Shown here: positions 15,034 to 22,302 of the stretch, piece after piece | How the letters are laid out: each line of letters opens with the position of its first letter | Numbering within the stretch: the first letter of the stretch is position 1 | Virus record (IMG/VR): IMGVR_UViG_3300000547_000007 | Coordinates: 1 to 23,677 of that record | DNA: 23,677 nucleotides | Strand: one strand, 5' to 3' | Origin: a virus | Notes under the pieces: model-generated | Told to the model about the DNA's origin: nothing | Seen by the model: the letters and a program-made list of their open reading frames with translations, nothing else | Databases searched by the model: none | Program-made: the position numbers and the translations under genes

Positions 15034-16250
15034 GATAATTTTTTAAAATGGTTAAGTGTATAGGATTTTTTTCTGATTACAGTATTGTATATATCGTTTT
15101 CTATACCTCCCCTAGAAAAAATCCAGTAGACATCGCTATTAACTCTGTCCTTTGTAGTCATTCTATCTCTTGACTGCCAGTAGCTAGTCGCTGAGAAATC
15201 AATGTTGTAGTAGACCAACGCATCAGCATCTCGTAAGGATATACCCTCACGTCCGCTAACGATTTGTAAAGCTATGGCCTGACAGTCTTTGAACTCACCT
15301 AGCTCAGTTGTCAAGTTATCTGTGCCAAATACTTGACGCAGCGCATTTAGCTCTTCCTTGAACTTGTAAAAGATCCCAATCTTCTTGCCCTTGAACTTTT
15401 CTTTTATGAATTCTGCCTTTGACAAATCAACAATCATTGAGTTACCACTCTCAAATTTAACAGTTCCTGACGATAATTGATGGATTTTCTGCATTAATTT
15501 CACAGGGGTGTCAGCTAATATGACCTCATCGTCAATTTCTACAACCAAGTCTCTGCTAAGTTTTCTGATTAAATCACCCACCTCATCGCTCATGTCAACT
15601 TGCAGGATATGCTCATTGATTGTGCTCTTAAAGCCTGCCTCTTGCTGAGTATAAGATATCGTGTATGGCTCCATCAAATCTATGATGTCCTTCTTACCCT
15701 TACTGTAGTCGTTTATGTTATAGCCATTAATAATTTTAGTAGTAACATTAACGTACTGATCCGCAAACCTGTAGAAATTCTTAAACTTTCTAAATGGATT
15801 GTTGGGACAACCATACACCTGATGATACATTTGACTGTACGACTCAGGTGTAGGTGTCCCTGAAAGGAAACATACTAGGGGGTTGAATTTCTTGATGATT
15901 TCTCGTACTCCCTTTGCTCTTTTACTAGGCTTAGGGAACGCTCCGAGTGAATGCGATTCATCAAGAACTAGCACATCTATCCTTTCTGGTTTAATCTTAT
16001 GCAGTGACTCATAGTTGATCACAATAAGATTGAACTGAGGGTTCAGAAGTTTATAGTCAGACTCAATGCTGCCTATCGCCTTCTTCTTTGTAAGGAATAA
16101 CACATTCTTTGCTCCAATGTTTTGGCAAATTCCTAAACTTGTTAATGTTTTTCCCGTCCTTACCTGCATCGCAAGATAGACGAACCGATGTTTTAGAATT
16201 ATGCTAGAGCCCTTCCGTATTATCTCCTCTTGATAGTCTCTGAAATTCAT
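15030..16250 (-). CDS. SF2 (SNF2/DEAD-like) DNA helicase, 406 aa
   Basis: A compact two-lobe SF2 ATPase. FRDYQ at 3-7 is the Q-like motif; motif I is AMQVRTGKT with K34 and T35 (Arg in place of the usual Gly or Ala before TGKT); motif II is D97-E-S-H100; motif III SGTPTP (130-135); motif V QIVSGREGISL (329-339); motif VI QSRDRM (359-364) with two candidate arginine-finger residues. The layout matches small phage SNF2-like helicases used for replication restart or recombination. It is somewhat short but complete. The start inside the preceding gene (47-bp overlap) is required to keep the Q motif. The next gene is the metallophosphoesterase. Confidence 0.9.
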   Translation of the reverse strand: MNFRDYQEEIIRKGSSIILKHRFVYLAMQVRTGKTLTSLGICQNIGAKNVLFLTKKKAIGSIESDYKLLNPQFNLIVINYESLHKIKPERIDVLVLDESHSLGAFPKPSKRAKGVREIIKKFNPLVCFLSGTPTPESYSQMYHQVYGCPNNPFRKFKNFYRFADQYVNVTTKIINGYNINDYSKGKKDIIDLMEPYTISYTQQEAGFKSTINEHILQVDMSDEVGDLIRKLSRDLVVEIDDEVILADTPVKLMQKIHQLSSGTVKFESGNSMIVDLSKAEFIKEKFKGKKIGIFYKFKEELNALRQVFGTDNLTTELGEFKDCQAIALQIVSGREGISLRDADALVYYNIDFSATSYWQSRDRMTTKDRVNSDVYWIFSRGGIENDIYNTVIRKKSYTLNHFKKLS

Positions 16251-16443
16251 AGTATTCTATTGAATTTTTAATTTTCTGTATTACCTCATCATCGACTCTG
16301 TACTTTGGAATCTTCTTCGTGGTAGAATTTTTACCTCTTCCTATCTTCAATTCCTTCGTCTGAGTCAACACTCTTAACATACGCTTGCAGTCTTCAAGCA
16401 TAGTTTCATCGCTACAACCTGGGACTCTCTGAACTATTTTCAT
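16204..16443 (-). CDS. Hypothetical small basic protein, 79 aa
   Basis: This Lys/Arg-rich protein (MLEDCKRMLRVLTQTKELKI, then GRGKNSTTKKIPKYRVDDEV) has a helix, basic loop and helix that could be a small winged-helix or other DNA-binding fold, but I cannot assign a family. It lies between a membrane protein gene (ATGA overlap) and the helicase gene, which it overlaps by 47 bp. Its position suggests an accessory role in replication. Confidence 0.65.
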   Translation of the reverse strand: MKIVQRVPGCSDETMLEDCKRMLRVLTQTKELKIGRGKNSTTKKIPKYRVDDEVIQKIKNSIEYYEFQRLSRGDNTEGL

Positions 16444-16592
16444 AGCAACAGAGAAATCCCAAGTACAACAAACACAAACAACATGAATCCTACAAAAACT
16501 GATAAAGTAACAAATATTGAAACCTGAACTTTATAAGATAATCGGTAATGCCATGTCCTAGCAATCAATATTAAATCCTTCCTGCTAATCAT
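16440..16592 (-). CDS. Small single-pass membrane protein, 50 aa
   Basis: The ATG at 16592 overlaps the primase stop as ATGA, and the TGA overlaps the next ATG in the same way. A longer form from 16640 would sit inside the primase gene. The first 21 residues are basic (MISRKDLILIARTWHYRLSY), then a long hydrophobic segment (about 22-50) runs to the end: one membrane helix, probably with the N-terminus inside by the positive-inside rule. It sits in the middle of a replication operon; it could tether replication proteins or act as a toxin or lysis factor, but there is no direct evidence. Confidence 0.65.
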   Translation of the reverse strand: MISRKDLILIARTWHYRLSYKVQVSIFVTLSVFVGFMLFVFVVLGISLLL

Positions 16593-18997
16593 ATCTTTAA
16601 TTGAGTATTTACCTCTTCTATCGGTTTTATCCTCATCCATCTACCAGCCATGTCTCTATCCTCCTCTGGATCAGCTCCTGATATATATCTCGCATACGAA
16701 ACCATCCACTTATTAAACTTGGCTCTGGATATTGTCATCTTTGACTTCGGGCCGTAGTCTGGATATTCACTGACAAAACTTTGGTAGCATTCATTAAGCC
16801 TAATCTTAGCACCAACAACTAGATTCTCATCCTTCTTGGTCCCGTTGATTAACCCACACCACTCAATGAACTCATGGCTTGTCTCAGCAGATAGGTGTCT
16901 AATTCTAAGGTTCACGAACTTACTCTTCACTAGCCCAGTCCTTAAGAAACCAGATAGACATGAAATCATGTAGTTGTCAAACTTACACCACTCATCATCA
17001 TCCCAATCACTAAACATAAGCCTACCAAATTCATCTTGCGGAGTAAAGTTCTTATGGTAGAACTGATGCAGCTCTAGCTCCCACTTTCTCCTCTCAAAAG
17101 AGTTCCCAGCACCTTTGATGGCGTAGTTAGTTGTGATTGAAATCTTCGGTGACTTACTGAATGGAATCTTGATTGCGTCCTTGTTCTTCTTCTCCAAGGT
17201 AAGTCCCTCTGTAACTACAGAGAACAGCCGCTCAAAGTCAAAGTGCTTTTTGACATCATCAAATACCAATACCTGAGTGTCGGCAGACACTAACTGATAT
17301 GCAAATGATCTCTCAAACGTAAATGACTTACCGTCAATTGTAACAACCTTCTTCATTTGACTTAGCGCATTCATCATAAGCCCCTTACCAGTTCCTCCCT
17401 CTGGGTTATCACTAATAACCTCGTCATTGAGAATCACTGCTGGACTGTAAGATAAGCTTTTATATCCATGAAGCAAGTAGCCAATTGTTGATTCCATTGA
17501 TTCCTTTCTGCTTTCATCATTAGCGGATATATTTCCAACGAACTTACTAAAGTCGCATTCATGTGAATCGCACTCCTTGTATGTTCTGTCAATGATGTGG
17601 TCCTTCCAAACATATCCACCCAAGTCTAGGTAGTCAATCTTCTCAACACCATCCTTTGTAACTCTTACAGCACAGTTCTTGTAGTACAAGTAAGACGAGC
17701 TCTTGGTATCCTCAATGAAGAAGACATCAATCGTTGACAGAAGCGTCAAGAAGTCCTCCTTGAAGAACCTAGTTTGGTCCGCAAAGTAATTGTAGATGGA
17801 TATGTCATCTAAGTCTAAAAGGTAGTTAAGCACAAAGTCTTTGATAGCCTTCTCATCAGTGTGGTCAATCAGGTTGTTAGTAACCTTCACAAACACATAG
17901 TTCTTACTTCCCTCTGGGCAGTACTTGTAGAAACCATTCTCCTCCAAAAACTTCTTGAACAAGAAATGAATAATCTTTATCGTTCCCTTTTCATTCTTTG
18001 TCCAAAACTGATGATTACTGCTGTCTTCTTCTACCTTGTTCAGGACTGATTCAATTGTTCTATCGTCAAGGTCGGTGTCCTGAAGATCTTGCTTTATCTC
18101 CTTCCTTGACGCTCCCCTCTTTAGCTTTACACGTATATCATTAACACGATCCTCATCCTCGTAGTACTTTGTACCAAAGTTCTGAGTCTTGGCGTAAGCA
18201 CTGTCTATTGTTCTAGATATTTCCCTAAGAGGAAAATCCTTAGACGCATACTGATTTAGCACATACGAAGCTAAACTCTTATTAACACCGAAGTCATTGA
18301 ATGCTGAAGCTAGTATGTATGTATTCTGATTCCGCTGGCCTTCCGCCATTGGATACTTTTTCTCCCACCACTTCACCAAGATTTCAACAATCTTATTCTC
18401 GTCAGTGATTGGTATGGTTGGCAAATCCCTCATAGAATTCACCTCCTTGTACTCTCGGTCATCAATCCTATCCCAAACAGATGAGTTCTCGTTCACATAG
18501 ATTAGGGGGTCATAGGACTCGTAGCACACCCTGCTAATGTTCTTTGAGGTAGGGTCAAAGTAATCGCTCTGGAAATGATTCTCCAAAGAAAGGAAGTAGC
18601 TGACATGATCCTCTGGAACCGCAGGTATTTTAACCAAAACCTTTAAGCCATTCCCAGATGGTGATACAAATACTGAGTACACATACTTGTCTTTGGTCAA
18701 CCTTTCCTTCTCCTCAAGCATCTGCTGCTTCTTCTCGTAGCCATCAAAGTCTAGGCATATTATCCCAGAGTGAGACATAAGTGAACTATCATTCCTCTTC
18801 GTGAACTCACCAGAAAAACAAATCGCTGGAAGATTTTTCTTCAACTCGTTTCTCTCAGCCTTGTCGGACTCCTGCCTAATTCTCTTGACTATCTCCTTGC
18901 TAGAACCAGTCTTTATTCTTTCAAGTATGACACCAACATCCCTATGGAAGGGAGCCTCAGTGTCTTTTATGTTTTTGAATATCGTGACTTTTTTCAT
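16589..18997 (-). CDS. Bifunctional primase-helicase (BT4734/VirE_N-type primase plus SF3 helicase), 802 aa
   Basis: The N-terminal 1-180 matches the BT4734-like/VirE_N primase-type domain: IICLDFDG with D83 and D85, VSPSGNGLKVLVKI (111-124) and ISRVCYESYDP (154-164). Residues 200-275 resemble a PriCT-type linker (NQNTYILASAFNDFGV). The C-terminal part is an SF3-type D5-like helicase: Walker A EGGTGKGL with K538, Walker B VLVFDDV with D580/D581, sensor SITTNY with N624, and ERRKWELEL supplying an arginine finger. The protein would prime and unwind DNA at the replication fork. Length and order are usual for such phage and plasmid fusions. Its leader contains four phased copies of a heptamer (19012-19050), a likely control or origin element. 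Confidence 0.92.
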   Translation of the reverse strand: MKKVTIFKNIKDTEAPFHRDVGVILERIKTGSSKEIVKRIRQESDKAERNELKKNLPAICFSGEFTKRNDSSLMSHSGIICLDFDGYEKKQQMLEEKERLTKDKYVYSVFVSPSGNGLKVLVKIPAVPEDHVSYFLSLENHFQSDYFDPTSKNISRVCYESYDPLIYVNENSSVWDRIDDREYKEVNSMRDLPTIPITDENKIVEILVKWWEKKYPMAEGQRNQNTYILASAFNDFGVNKSLASYVLNQYASKDFPLREISRTIDSAYAKTQNFGTKYYEDEDRVNDIRVKLKRGASRKEIKQDLQDTDLDDRTIESVLNKVEEDSSNHQFWTKNEKGTIKIIHFLFKKFLEENGFYKYCPEGSKNYVFVKVTNNLIDHTDEKAIKDFVLNYLLDLDDISIYNYFADQTRFFKEDFLTLLSTIDVFFIEDTKSSSYLYYKNCAVRVTKDGVEKIDYLDLGGYVWKDHIIDRTYKECDSHECDFSKFVGNISANDESRKESMESTIGYLLHGYKSLSYSPAVILNDEVISDNPEGGTGKGLMMNALSQMKKVVTIDGKSFTFERSFAYQLVSADTQVLVFDDVKKHFDFERLFSVVTEGLTLEKKNKDAIKIPFSKSPKISITTNYAIKGAGNSFERRKWELELHQFYHKNFTPQDEFGRLMFSDWDDDEWCKFDNYMISCLSGFLRTGLVKSKFVNLRIRHLSAETSHEFIEWCGLINGTKKDENLVVGAKIRLNECYQSFVSEYPDYGPKSKMTISRAKFNKWMVSYARYISGADPEEDRDMAGRWMRIKPIEEVNTQLKI

Positions 18998-19011
18998 GTA
19001 TTTAGGGGTTT

Positions 19012-19050
19012 ATGTTGATCCATGTTGAGTTTATGTTGAGTTTATGTCGA
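19012..19050 (+). repeat. Four phased ATGTTGA-type heptamers (iteron-like)
   Basis: ATGTTGA occurs at 19012, 19022 and 19033 and the variant ATGTCGA at 19044, start-to-start spacing 10, 11 and 11 bp, which puts them on one face of the helix. The last units form an 11-bp tandem repeat (TGTTGAGTTTA). More copies follow at 19185, 19192, 19305, 19327 and 19338 in both orientations, some inside SSB. Confidence 0.8.
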
Positions 19051-19198
19051 GTTTGAAAACCCTAACTCCCTGTATTCTAGTTCTTTATCTATTATTATGT
19101 TATATATGTTAACTTTAAGTAGTATATATATATAAAAAAGTAATAGAGATAGTAAAAAAAATATAGAGAGTAGTGGGAAAAAACTCAACATTCAACAT

Positions 19199-19223
19199 AA
19201 GAGGGGCTTAAAATACCCCTCTT
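19199..19223 (-). terminator. Terminator-like hairpin after SSB
   Basis: AAGAGGGG (19199-19206) and CCCCTCTT (19216-19223) form a perfect 8-bp, GC-rich stem around 9 nt, 11 nt after the SSB stop on the minus strand. A run of six T follows only about 14 nt later, so it is not a textbook intrinsic terminator. It probably limits read-through from the recombination genes into primase. Confidence 0.55.
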
Positions 19224-19234
19224 GATGTATTATT

Positions 19235-19489
19235 CTAAAATGGAACTTCCTCATTATCAGACTGTTTAGTCTTCGGTTGTTGAGTTGGTTTCCATGTGTC
19301 CAACTCAACATAATAGGTCCCACTTTTCGACATATTTATGTTGAGATTAACATAACCTCCGTCTTCATGTTGGTTCAAGAACTCAATCGCGTCCTCTTTT
19401 TTAACACTAAGGTTTCCAACAACAAAGCTTGGAGCCTTCTCGCTTCTCTTGAATGAGAATCCGTTTGCAAAGATTTTTTCTTTACTCAT
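19235..19489 (-). CDS. Small phage single-stranded DNA-binding protein, 84 aa
   Basis: A short beta-rich protein (FANGFSFKRSEKAPSFVVGN, LSVKKEDAIEFL, GYVNLNINMSKSGTYYVELD) followed by a flexible Lys/Gln/Pro tail ending in acidic DNEEVPF. That tail matches the DDD-[IL]-PF-type C-terminal tip by which SSBs recruit partners. The body fits the compact SSB-like proteins of phages rather than full-length bacterial SSB (about 110 residues or more of OB fold). It lies downstream of the nuclease and annealing protein genes, a usual recombination grouping. The C-terminal coding region also carries an 11-bp dyad and heptamer copies. Confidence 0.8.
   Translation of the reverse strand: MSKEKIFANGFSFKRSEKAPSFVVGNLSVKKEDAIEFLNQHEDGGYVNLNINMSKSGTYYVELDTWKPTQQPKTKQSDNEEVPF
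19278..19310. repeat. Perfect 11-bp inverted repeat inside SSB
   Basis: TGTTGAGTTGG (19278-19288) and CCAACTCAACA (19300-19310) are exact reverse complements around 11 bases. Each arm includes the heptamer core seen in the intergenic cluster. It is either an operator-like dyad bound by the same protein or a strong hairpin in the SSB message. Confidence 0.8.
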
Positions 19490-19530
19490 GACAATATTAA
19501 ATTTAAAATATACAAAAAAGGGAATACACC

Positions 19531-20256
19531 CTACACTTCATCTTGGTAGTAGAACTGGTCTATGTACTCAGTTGAGTCCTCACTAAAGAACTTATTGTAA
19601 ACCTCAATCGCTCGCTCTACCTTCTCAGCACCTCGCTCAAGGCTCTCCTCACTGACTGAGTAAACACCCATCATGTGAGTGTCTTTGTCAATCACAATAA
19701 ACCTCAATGGCTTACCGAAGATCTGCTGATATATGTACGCCTGACTGTCGTAGTTGTAGTCTCTTACACTCCACTTAAACCTGTCAATGTTTGACGAAGT
19801 CTTTAGGTCATATAAGCAATCACTGCCAACAATGTCAGCCTTACCTTTCCATGGTAAACCATGTAGCTCTGTAGTTCCTGGAACTTCAAACTCATCAGCA
19901 CTGTAGATCATCTCAAAGATGTCTACGTTCTGCTTGATCTTAGAGACCAATAGTTCAGCCTCAGCCTTCTCTGAAGAGAGTAATGCTACTGGTAGTTCAT
20001 TTTCTGCTAAGAACTCCTTATAAGCCTTAGTATTGCGGCTAGAGACATCCACCCATGGAACATCCTGAGCCTTCTCGGGCTCTAATATAAGTTGATGGAA
20101 GTATCTTCCAAACAAAAAGTTCTTATTATCTTCTTTTTTATGACCGAAGAGTTTTGGATTCTTCAGCAATGTTCCTATGTCGGAGTTGGATAAGTAGTTC
20201 TTACCCACTCCGTTATAGTACTCATTATCATCTCTTAGTTTATCAATTACTTCCAT
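19531..20256 (-). CDS. PD-(D/E)XK exonuclease, RecE/Cas4-like (DUF3799 type), 241 aa
   Basis: All core residues of the RecB-type nuclease family are visible (numbered from ATG 20256): FGRYFHQLILEP with H54, the ELHGLPWKGKAD block with E130 and D141, YDLKTS with D150 and K152, and the SQAYIYQ helix with Q172. An N-terminal LSNSDIGTLLKNP is typical of RecE-like and DUF3799 proteins. It would resect double-stranded DNA ends for the annealing protein encoded just before it. The start at 20256 follows an A-rich leader; the in-frame ATG at 20283 would add nine residues. It overlaps the annealing gene by 14 bp. Confidence 0.88.
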   Translation of the reverse strand: MEVIDKLRDDNEYYNGVGKNYLSNSDIGTLLKNPKLFGHKKEDNKNFLFGRYFHQLILEPEKAQDVPWVDVSSRNTKAYKEFLAENELPVALLSSEKAEAELLVSKIKQNVDIFEMIYSADEFEVPGTTELHGLPWKGKADIVGSDCLYDLKTSSNIDRFKWSVRDYNYDSQAYIYQQIFGKPLRFIVIDKDTHMMGVYSVSEESLERGAEKVERAIEVYNKFFSEDSTEYIDQFYYQDEV

Positions 20257-20818
20257 GATGTTTTTTGATTTCTTTTTTAACATCTGACACTACTTCATAC
20301 TTGGTCTCAAGCATCTTGACAATCTCAGAGAATGGCTTGTCCTTGTTGGCAGACACATACTTAAGCACCTTGCTGTAGTTATCATCGCCAATGTTTAGCT
20401 TGATGTGTCTCTGCTCTTTCGGAGCTGACACCTCCTCAGTTGGTAAATCCTCTCCAGCGTAGATGTATAACCCCAATCCATGTCTAGCCAATGCCTTAGT
20501 AAGACTTCTTTGTATGCTAGAGTTGACATGGAAAGATGTGATCTTATCTACCCTAATAGATTGGTTCCTGTAGTCCATGATTGGCAAATACTCAATCATC
20601 TCCATACCCTCAATGGTTACACCAGTTTTCACCCAACCAGTCATACCATCATGGTGGTAGTTAAACCCATCCTCATTTTCGTAAACCTTGTACGTTGCTG
20701 TTGGATAGTTCTGCTTTGCCACAGACCATGCCCATGCCCAAGGCAAGTAGCTTAGTCCATTCTTCTTCTCGACCTTGTCATTGACATTGATCTTGCTAAG
20801 TGTTTCAAATACGCTCAT
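20243..20818 (-). CDS. Sak-type single-strand annealing protein (DUF1071), 191 aa
   Basis: The N-terminal 125 residues match the DUF1071/Sak family of Rad52-like annealing proteins: LSYLPWAWAWSVAKQNYP (22-39), then KVYENEDGFNYHHDGMTGWV, MEMIEYLPIMDYRNQSI, and the helix SSIQRSLTKALARHGLGLYI followed by YAGEDLP. The C-terminal 60 residues are charged and probably flexible. With the downstream nuclease it forms a two-component recombination system (end resection and annealing) similar in plan to lambda Exo-Beta; the SSB follows. Overlaps of 14 bp on both sides suggest coupled translation. Confidence 0.9.
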   Translation of the reverse strand: MSVFETLSKINVNDKVEKKNGLSYLPWAWAWSVAKQNYPTATYKVYENEDGFNYHHDGMTGWVKTGVTIEGMEMIEYLPIMDYRNQSIRVDKITSFHVNSSIQRSLTKALARHGLGLYIYAGEDLPTEEVSAPKEQRHIKLNIGDDNYSKVLKYVSANKDKPFSEIVKMLETKYEVVSDVKKEIKKHHGSN

Positions 20819-21197
20819 TTTTCTCTTTGATTTTATTTAACTTTGATTCATATCTACTCTTTAACTCAGAGTATTGCTTTATCATTGATTCATCCTTTTG
20901 TTTTGATAGAATATTGGTGTATCTGTCAACTAAATTTTGAAGATTGAACATGGCTACCGAGTAAACACCCTTACGCCATCCCTTCCTATCAAATACATCC
21001 CTCTGATGATCGTTTATCCCAATGTATGTAGGGCTGTTGCTGCCAACATTCTCTATTACGACAGACCCATCTTCTTTGGATTTAGATATTTTGACACCAT
21101 AAAGGAATACTGATTGGTGTGATAACCCATCAGTCTTTACGCCGAAACTATCCTTCCATGCTTCTGCAAAAATTTGTGCATCTGTAAACATATTCAT
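20805..21197 (-). CDS. Hypothetical early phage protein, 130 aa
   Basis: An N-terminal alpha/beta part (FTDAQIFAEAWKDSFGVKTD, VFLYGVKISKSKEDGSVVIE) is followed by a long Lys/Glu-rich helix (LVDRYTNILSKQKDESMIKQ onward) that may be a coiled coil. I recognise no family. It leads directly into the annealing protein gene with a 14-bp overlap, so it may be an accessory recombination factor. Its ATG shares one base with the stop of the 52-aa gene upstream (TAATG). Confidence 0.7.
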   Translation of the reverse strand: MNMFTDAQIFAEAWKDSFGVKTDGLSHQSVFLYGVKISKSKEDGSVVIENVGSNSPTYIGINDHQRDVFDRKGWRKGVYSVAMFNLQNLVDRYTNILSKQKDESMIKQYSELKSRYESKLNKIKEKNERI

Positions 21198-21355
21198 TAT
21201 TTGATTTTATTCCTAATTAATTTTCTTAAAACTATAGTGTACGCATTGCCCCTCGTGTTTATGCGCTTTATAAATCTCTTAGTATGGTAGGTAATGTAGA
21301 AGTACAAGAATATTGCAATCGGTACAAGTGACATGATTAATATTATATTTTTCAT
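21197..21355 (-). CDS. Small membrane protein, 52 aa
   Basis: It starts MKNIILIMSLVPIAIFLYFY (residues 3-22 form one hydrophobic helix) and continues as a strongly basic tail (HTKRFIKRINTRGNAY, then LRKLIRNKIK). It is thus a single-pass or membrane-attached protein with its basic side in the cytoplasm. ATGA overlap with the 56-aa gene upstream and TAATG with the gene downstream strongly support it as real. Function unknown. Confidence 0.65.
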   Translation of the reverse strand: MKNIILIMSLVPIAIFLYFYITYHTKRFIKRINTRGNAYTIVLRKLIRNKIK

Positions 21356-21522
21356 TTTAAATGTTTAAATGGTTCTTCTTTAATCTTGTAGGTCTGTTCA
21401 ACTAGACTTCTGAACTTTGCGGAAGACCTGCGTAATCCGCCAGCCTTGAGTCCCAATCCCCAAGCTATGTTGATGAGTTTGGAAAACTGCCTAGTTGTAA
21501 ATGTATAGTACTTAGTCTTCAT
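21352..21522 (-). CDS. Small basic protein, 56 aa
   Basis: The frame MKTKYYTFTTRQFSKLINIA, WGLGLKAGGLRRSSAKFRSL, then VEQTYKIKEEPFKHLK is well formed, basic and in phase with neighbours: 11-bp overlap with the 86-aa gene upstream and ATGA overlap with the 52-aa gene downstream. It might be a small helix-turn-helix or other DNA binder, but no family is recognised. Confidence 0.65.
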   Translation of the reverse strand: MKTKYYTFTTRQFSKLINIAWGLGLKAGGLRRSSAKFRSLVEQTYKIKEEPFKHLK

Positions 21523-21772
21523 TGTTCATCATCCATTCCCTGAAATACTTACCGTAAACTCTGTTGATTGATCTATACATGATGTCGGCATGATGAATTG
21601 AATCAGCCATTGTGTTGGGGAAATCCTCTAGCATATCAGCAGATGACTCAAATGTTTCACCCATTGAGTGCCATAGCTTACAAGCCCTCAGCATCTTTAA
21701 TGCCTCCTCATGCTCTTCTATAAGTTTCAGAATCATTTCCTTACTTACGTTTGGTTCTGTCATTTTATTCAT
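21512..21772 (-). CDS. Hypothetical small helical protein, 86 aa
   Basis: All-helical and acidic: SKEMILKLIEEHEEALKMLR, ACKLWHSMGETFESSADMLE, FPNTMADSIHHADIMYRSIN, ending REWMMNNED. It is unknown to me. Four His and two Trp are present but not as a clear metal site. Its ATG overlaps the preceding TGA (ATGA), and its end overlaps the 56-aa gene by 11 bp. Confidence 0.65.
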   Translation of the reverse strand: MNKMTEPNVSKEMILKLIEEHEEALKMLRACKLWHSMGETFESSADMLEDFPNTMADSIHHADIMYRSINRVYGKYFREWMMNNED

Positions 21773-22149
21773 AATAGTTGTCTGTAACAGTCTTCTAATA
21801 AATCATCTAGTTCTAGGTGTATGAAGTCATCTTTATGTAGGTCGTATATATGATTAACACCAGATGAATGTGCTGACTTGATTGCATCAATCATGTTATA
21901 GTAGTTGCGATATAGGCCTATCTTAACACCATCGTCTAAGTTAATTAAGCCTCTATATAGATCACTATCCATCTCTAACAATGTAATGAAGTCATCACTA
22001 TTCATATAATCCTCAGCCCTCATTGTGCCTTCGGTATAGAGTACCTCTATGCCATCAATGATTGTCTCTACCATATACCCTGAGTATGGGCTTTCATTGT
22101 TGATATTTATGAACATCCCCCGTAATATTGATTGATTTAATTTTTCCAT
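21769..22149 (-). CDS. Hypothetical acidic phage protein, 126 aa
   Basis: A soluble acidic protein (YSGYMVETIIDGIEVLYTEG, DDFITLLEMDSDLYRGLINL, and the C-terminal HKDDFIHLELDDLLEDCYRQ). No known domain is seen; abundant acidic patches could mimic DNA or bind a basic partner, which is speculation. The 22149 start lies 56 bp inside the 55-aa frame; an alternative ATG at 22116 reduces this overlap to 23 bp. Confidence 0.65.
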   Translation of the reverse strand: MEKLNQSILRGMFININNESPYSGYMVETIIDGIEVLYTEGTMRAEDYMNSDDFITLLEMDSDLYRGLINLDDGVKIGLYRNYYNMIDAIKSAHSSGVNHIYDLHKDDFIHLELDDLLEDCYRQLL

Positions 22150-22261
22150 TCTGTTCTAATTTAATTGTCCACAATTTGTTTTTGTAATGGCATTCAATAA
22201 GCTTCCAGTCTCCTTCTGGAAGCTTCTCAAGTGCCTTCTTGAATAGTTCTTTAGTTGTCAT
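22094..22261 (-). CDS. Small hypothetical protein, 55 aa
   Basis: The frame MTTKELFKKALEKLPEGDWK, LIECHYKNKLWTIKLEQNGK, then IKSINITGDVHKYQQ has a natural helix-then-strands composition and fills the otherwise empty space between the zinc-ribbon gene and the 126-aa gene. It overlaps the 126-aa gene by 56 bp or 23 bp depending on that gene's start. Codons 13-21 (KLPEGDWKL) form a perfect 10-bp hairpin at DNA level (22199-22225). Confidence 0.5.
   Translation of the reverse strand: MTTKELFKKALEKLPEGDWKLIECHYKNKLWTIKLEQNGKIKSINITGDVHKYQQ
22199..22225. repeat. Perfect 10-bp inverted repeat in the 55-aa gene
   Basis: AAGCTTCCAG (22199-22208) and CTGGAAGCTT (22216-22225) pair exactly around a 7-nt loop. 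It lies inside coding sequence, so it is either a message hairpin affecting expression of the overlapping genes or a palindromic protein-binding site. Confidence 0.75.
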
Positions 22262-22302
22262 AATGATTAGGTATTTTTACTGATAGAACACGTTAGTAAA
22301 TA

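Larger units (their letters stand above)
18998..19234. other. Intergenic region between primase and SSB: candidate origin/operator
   Basis: This is the longest gene-free gap in the replication block. It contains phased heptamer copies beside the primase start, a very AT-rich core (about 19085-19180, with ATATATATATA and runs of A), two heptamers in opposite orientation (19185-19198) and a terminator-like hairpin after SSB (19199-19223). Iteron-like repeats beside an AT-rich core next to the primase gene suit a replication origin; an operator for primase is the alternative. No clear Bacteroidota promoter (TTTG and TAnnTTTG) could be fixed. Confidence 0.5.

Noticed and set aside
19012-19050. 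Short CRISPR-like array
   Set aside because: Units are 10-11 bp with no spacers of 25-40 bp; they are phased iteron-like repeats, not CRISPR.
22276-22300. Hairpin TTTACT/AGTAAA after the zinc-ribbon gene as its recombination site or terminator
   Set aside because: Only a 6-bp AT-rich stem, not complementary to the start of that unit, and no T-tract in the right place.
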